A stretch of 8,588 nt of DNA from Actinomycetota bacterium. Its GTDB lineage: Bacteria; Actinomycetota; Actinomycetes; S36-B12; UBA5976. The stretch is taken from contig CANKTT010000059.1 in assembly GCA_947486505.1 (NCBI GenBank), positions 1-8,588 of the forward strand, written 5' to 3'. Positions 5,973-8,588 of the stretch are shown in pieces; position 1 is the first letter of the stretch, and each line of letters begins with the position of its first letter. A model generated the notes under the pieces. The model saw nothing but the letters and a program-made list of their open reading frames with translations. It did no database searches and was not told where the DNA came from. The position numbers were made by a program, and so were the translations under genes.

Positions 5973-7245
5973 CTTCAAGTGTGAAGGTATCCCGGGAGAT
6001 GACTACGGTATCGATTCGATGACGACGACCGGCTGTTGATTCTGCAGTCAAAGTCCAGTTTTCAATCTCAACCCTGGCTCCAGGAATCGGAACGATACCG
6101 AGTCGTTTAGCCATAAGTCCGCCAACAGTGTCTACGCCTTCATCAGAAATCTCGGTTTCGAGTAATTCTGCAAGATCATCAATGTGAAGCCGGGAGCTGA
6201 CTCGATACTCACCATTAGCTAACTCTTCAATGTCAGGTCCGAGTACATCGTGCTCGTCAGAAATTTCACCGACGATTTCTTCAATAACATCTTCGATTGT
6301 TACAAGTCCAGCAGTACCTCCGTATTCATCCACCAATACAGCCAAGTGGGTGCGGGCGCTTTGCATATCTCGCAATAGCTCATCGACGCTTCTGCTATCT
6401 GGAACCATAAAGGCTGGGCGCATAAGTTCAGAAACTCGCTCAGTAGTCTGCGATTCTTGGTGTTCAAATACCCGACGCGCTATGTCCTTAACGTAAATCA
6501 CGCCAATAATATCATCTATTCCTTCTCCTACTACCGGAATTCGGGAGTAACCAGAACGAAGCCCAAGTGACATGGCTTGCCGCAACGTCTTGTGGGATTC
6601 AATCCACACCATCTCAGTTCGGGGAACCATAACTTCCCGAGCGATGGTGTCGCCTAGTTCAAAGACGGAGTGAATCATTTGGCGTTCATCATCTTCAATC
6701 ACAGAATCTGCGCCAGCCATGTCTACCAATTCGCGCAATTCAGCTTGCGTTGAAAATGGACCTTCTCGGAAACCTTGACCAGGAGTAATAGCATTACCAA
6801 CCAAAATGAATAGTCGACTCATTGGACCAAAGACACTGGTCACCAAGCGTGTTATGCGCACAGTTGAGAGTGCGATCTTGTCTGCCTTTTGGCGACCCAA
6901 AGTTTGCGGAGCAACGCCAAGCACAATGTAACCAACTAAAACCATGATTGCTGAAGAAGCAACTAGAGCTGCAGTGTTGTCGACAAAGATGTTTAAGCAA
7001 GCGGTAGTTACTAAAACAATCGCGATCGTTGACAGGGTCAGATGCGCAAATAACAATGAATTCACATATTTTGCTCGATCATCAAGTAACTTACTAAGGC
7101 GACTAGCGCGCTTACTGCCGTCTTTACGAAGCTGGTCAATCGTGGCTTTACTTACCCGAGCTAATGCGGTTTCAGTGGCAACAAATACTGCAGCCAACAG
7201 AACCATTGCACTGGCCAAAACCAACAGTGAAACATTTTGACTCAA
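5950..7245 (-). CDS. CNNM/CBS/CorC-domain membrane protein (hemolysin-C family)
   Basis: A 431-residue protein of the CorC/HlyC/CNNM family, members of which are linked to Mg2+/Co2+ efflux or transport. Domains in order: an N-terminal CNNM (DUF21) membrane domain of about 1-155, with hydrophobic stretches near 6-24, 64-87, 92-113 and 132-150 and the VFVATETALARVSKATIDQL segment; two CBS repeats at about 200-262 and 270-325, including VMVPRTEMVWI (205-215) and LAVLVDEYGGTAGLVTIEDV (301-320); and a C-terminal CorC_HlyC domain at about 345-415 (GLMAKRLGIVP, GARVEIENW). CBS pairs commonly sense adenine nucleotides. 'Hemolysin' is a historical label and does not imply toxicity. The start is a TTG at 7245, overlapping the ybeY stop as TTGA; the next ATG (7206) would cut into the first membrane segment. 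Its homologue ybeX sits with phoH-like ybeZ and ybeY in E. coli too, pointing to a link with ribosome maturation. Confidence 0.9.
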   Translation of the reverse strand: MSQNVSLLVLASAMVLLAAVFVATETALARVSKATIDQLRKDGSKRASRLSKLLDDRAKYVNSLLFAHLTLSTIAIVLVTTACLNIFVDNTAALVASSAIMVLVGYIVLGVAPQTLGRQKADKIALSTVRITRLVTSVFGPMSRLFILVGNAITPGQGFREGPFSTQAELRELVDMAGADSVIEDDERQMIHSVFELGDTIAREVMVPRTEMVWIESHKTLRQAMSLGLRSGYSRIPVVGEGIDDIIGVIYVKDIARRVFEHQESQTTERVSELMRPAFMVPDSRSVDELLRDMQSARTHLAVLVDEYGGTAGLVTIEDVIEEIVGEISDEHDVLGPDIEELANGEYRVSSRLHIDDLAELLETEISDEGVDTVGGLMAKRLGIVPIPGARVEIENWTLTAESTAGRRHRIDTVVISRDTFTLEDEVDSSE

Positions 7246-7712
7246 GCTAAGCCACGAGCGTTGCGCTCACCTTCCCATTGTGCAAGCAGCTGAGCCTGCA
7301 ACCCGAACATAACTTTGTGTTCCTCTGGTTCAGCATGATCATGTCCAAGTAAATGCAAAATGCCATGCGTCAATAGCAATCGCAATTCAACTTCCATGCT
7401 GTGTCCGGCTTGTTGACCCTGTCGAGCGGCGACTGCAGGGCAAAGCACAACATCGCCTAGAACTCCCTCTTCACTTACCCGATCAGGAGTACCTGCCCGA
7501 AGTTCGTCCATGGGAAAACTCAAAACATCAGTTGGACCAGATTCGTCCATGAATTTCTCATGCAAGGTAGCCATTGCAACTTCATCGACCAGTAGCACGG
7601 ACAATTCTGCTGCTGGATTGATGTGCAAACTACGAAGTACAAACAGGGCCTGCGAGGAGATCTCTAGTTCGTTTACTTCAAAGTCAGATTCGTTGTTAAC
7701 GTCAATAGACAT
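7242..7712 (-). CDS. ybeY: Endoribonuclease YbeY (16S rRNA maturation)
   Basis: A single-domain metalloprotein of 156 residues, the usual YbeY size, involved in processing the 16S rRNA 3' end and in ribosome quality control. The signature zinc site HGILHLLGHDH spans 116-126, giving the H-x3-H-x5-H ligands H116, H120 and H126. Upstream family motifs are the SGPTDVLSFPMDE stretch (58-70) and GDVVLCPAVAARQ (86-98); R111 in the helix before the zinc site is the usual position of the conserved arginine. The ATG at 7712 lies two bases after phoH; an AGGA core on the minus strand at 7726-7723 is ten bases before it, a little far but usable. Its end overlaps the corC-like gene by four bases (TTGA). 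Gene order phoH–ybeY is widespread in bacteria and supports the call. Confidence 0.95.
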   Translation of the reverse strand: MSIDVNNESDFEVNELEISSQALFVLRSLHINPAAELSVLLVDEVAMATLHEKFMDESGPTDVLSFPMDELRAGTPDRVSEEGVLGDVVLCPAVAARQGQQAGHSMEVELRLLLTHGILHLLGHDHAEPEEHKVMFGLQAQLLAQWEGERNARGLA

Positions 7713-7714
7713 AT

Positions 7715-8588
7715 TTAAGAGTTCCTACGATCTGGACGCTGATCCTGGGAAGCGCGCTTTTCATCGTAACGACCATATGCGTCGACAATTTGGCCAACTA
7801 ATTTGTGTCGCACCACGTCTGTCGAAGTTAGTTCACAAAATGCTACGTCATCGACATCAGTCAAAATATCTCGAACTACCCGCAAGCCACTGGCAGTGCC
7901 ACTTGGTAAGTCGATTTGTGTAACGTCTCCCGTGATAACCATGGTGGATCCAAACCCAAGTCTGGTTAAAAACATTTTCATTTGCTCAGCCGAGGTATTT
8001 TGGGCTTCATCCAAAATTATGAACGCATCGTTAAGTGTGCGACCGCGCATGTAGGCCAATGGCGCAACTTCAATAGTTCCACTTGTCATCAAACGTGGAA
8101 TTGAATCAGGATCGACCATGTCATGCAGTGCATCGTAAAGCGGACGCAAGTACGGGTCGATTTTTTCACTCAAGGTTCCAGGTAGAAAACCTAAGCGCTC
8201 TCCTGCTTCAACAGCGGGTCGAGTAAGAATGATTCGAGTTACCTGTTTACTTTGCAATGCTTGAACCGCTTTGGCTACCGCAAGGTATGTCTTACCAGTT
8301 CCTGCCGGACCAATACCAAAAACAATTGTGTTTTCGTCAATCGCGTCTACATAACGTTTTTGGTTTAAGGTCTTTGCTCTGATCGTGCGACCGCGACTGG
8401 AAAGTATGTTTGCAGTCAATACATCAGCAGGACGGACATCGGAGCGAAGCATCGAGATGGATCGTTCGACTGATTCAGGCGTTAGACCTTGCCCAGTGCG
8501 AAGCATTACTAACATCTCGGAGATCAAAGTTTCGATTAAATCAACGCTTGGTTTAGGGCCATCAATTGTGATTTCATTGCCGCGGACC
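7715..8588 (-). CDS. phoH: PhoH-like ATPase, N-terminus cut by window
   Basis: Cytoplasmic P-loop ATPase of the PhoH/YbeZ family, thought to act in RNA metabolism with YbeY. The frame stays open to the right edge: codons before the in-frame TTG at 8527 read VRGNEITIDGPKPSVDLIETL, which matches the usual PhoH N-terminus, so the gene starts outside the window. Numbering from the TTG: RTGQGLTPESVERSI (10-24), Walker A GPAGTGKT (73-80), the LTRPAVEAGERLGFLPG family signature (101-117), Walker B FIILDEAQNT (169-178), and the TGDVTQIDLPSG sensor-like motif (199-210). The last 20 or so residues are polar and charged, as in other actinobacterial versions. The visible 291 codons cover nearly the whole protein (family about 320-350). 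It is the first visible gene of the minus-strand run; the promoter lies beyond the window. Confidence 0.95.
   Translation of the reverse strand, partial: VRGNEITIDGPKPSVDLIETLISEMLVMLRTGQGLTPESVERSISMLRSDVRPADVLTANILSSRGRTIRAKTLNQKRYVDAIDENTIVFGIGPAGTGKTYLAVAKAVQALQSKQVTRIILTRPAVEAGERLGFLPGTLSEKIDPYLRPLYDALHDMVDPDSIPRLMTSGTIEVAPLAYMRGRTLNDAFIILDEAQNTSAEQMKMFLTRLGFGSTMVITGDVTQIDLPSGTASGLRVVRDILTDVDDVAFCELTSTDVVRHKLVGQIVDAYGRYDEKRASQDQRPDRRNS

Noticed and set aside
5663..6022. A 119-codon + strand open frame antisense to the deaminase-like gene
   Set aside because: Very Gln/Leu-rich low-complexity translation with no family resemblance; the opposite strand has clear conserved motifs and tight operon spacing.
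7510..7923. A 137-codon + strand open frame antisense to ybeY and phoH
   Set aside because: It crosses two securely identified genes on the other strand and shows no motif or start signal.
1..8588. Search for a novel defence system, mobile element, CRISPR array, tRNA or rRNA
   Set aside because: No repeats, integrase or transposase motifs, RNA-gene signatures or uncharacterised multi-gene cassette are visible; all coding space is assigned to recognisable families.

Overview
The window is a gene-dense chromosomal segment from an actinobacterium. The gene order phoH–ybeY–corC-like–cytidine-deaminase-like–era–recO–uppS–zur is, from memory, the order found in Mycobacterium and relatives (M. tuberculosis Rv2368c to Rv2359). 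The uppS and recO proteins also look actinobacterial in sequence. Base composition is moderate by eye (around the mid-40s % GC), low for Actinomycetota. Genes overlap or abut almost everywhere and the longest non-coding gap is 53 bases. Together these suggest a streamlined lineage, possibly freshwater Nanopelagicales (acI), but that placement is an inference.

Left part (1–1066, + strand): a ZIP-family metal transporter cut by the window edge, followed two bases later by a Fur-family repressor that looks like Zur. This is a probable zinc uptake and sensing pair. It meets uppS head-on at 1063–1066, where the two stop codons overlap in a TTAA palindrome.

Middle part (1063–3767): uppS and recO lie on the minus strand. 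Divergent from recO is an AI-2E/PerM-family membrane protein on the plus strand, with a candidate leaderless promoter in the 53-base gap. Its stop codon directly abuts the stop codon of era.

Right part (3768–8588, minus strand): a tight, probably single-transcript run reading phoH (cut by the right window edge), ybeY, a CNNM/CBS/CorC membrane protein, a cysteine-free cytidine-deaminase-like protein, an EamA/DMT-type transporter and era. Junctions are +2, -4, -23, -4 and -8 bases. PhoH, YbeY and Era point to rRNA maturation and ribosome assembly; the CorC-type protein is the usual companion, probably in divalent-cation handling. The EamA transporter looks like an addition to this otherwise conserved run.

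I see no mobile element, CRISPR array, RNA gene or phage gene. The window is mostly conserved housekeeping content. The points most worth a second look are the deaminase-like protein that has lost its catalytic residues, the ZIP–Zur pairing, the lineage-variable slots (EamA before era, AI-2E between recO and era) and the zero-length convergent junctions.
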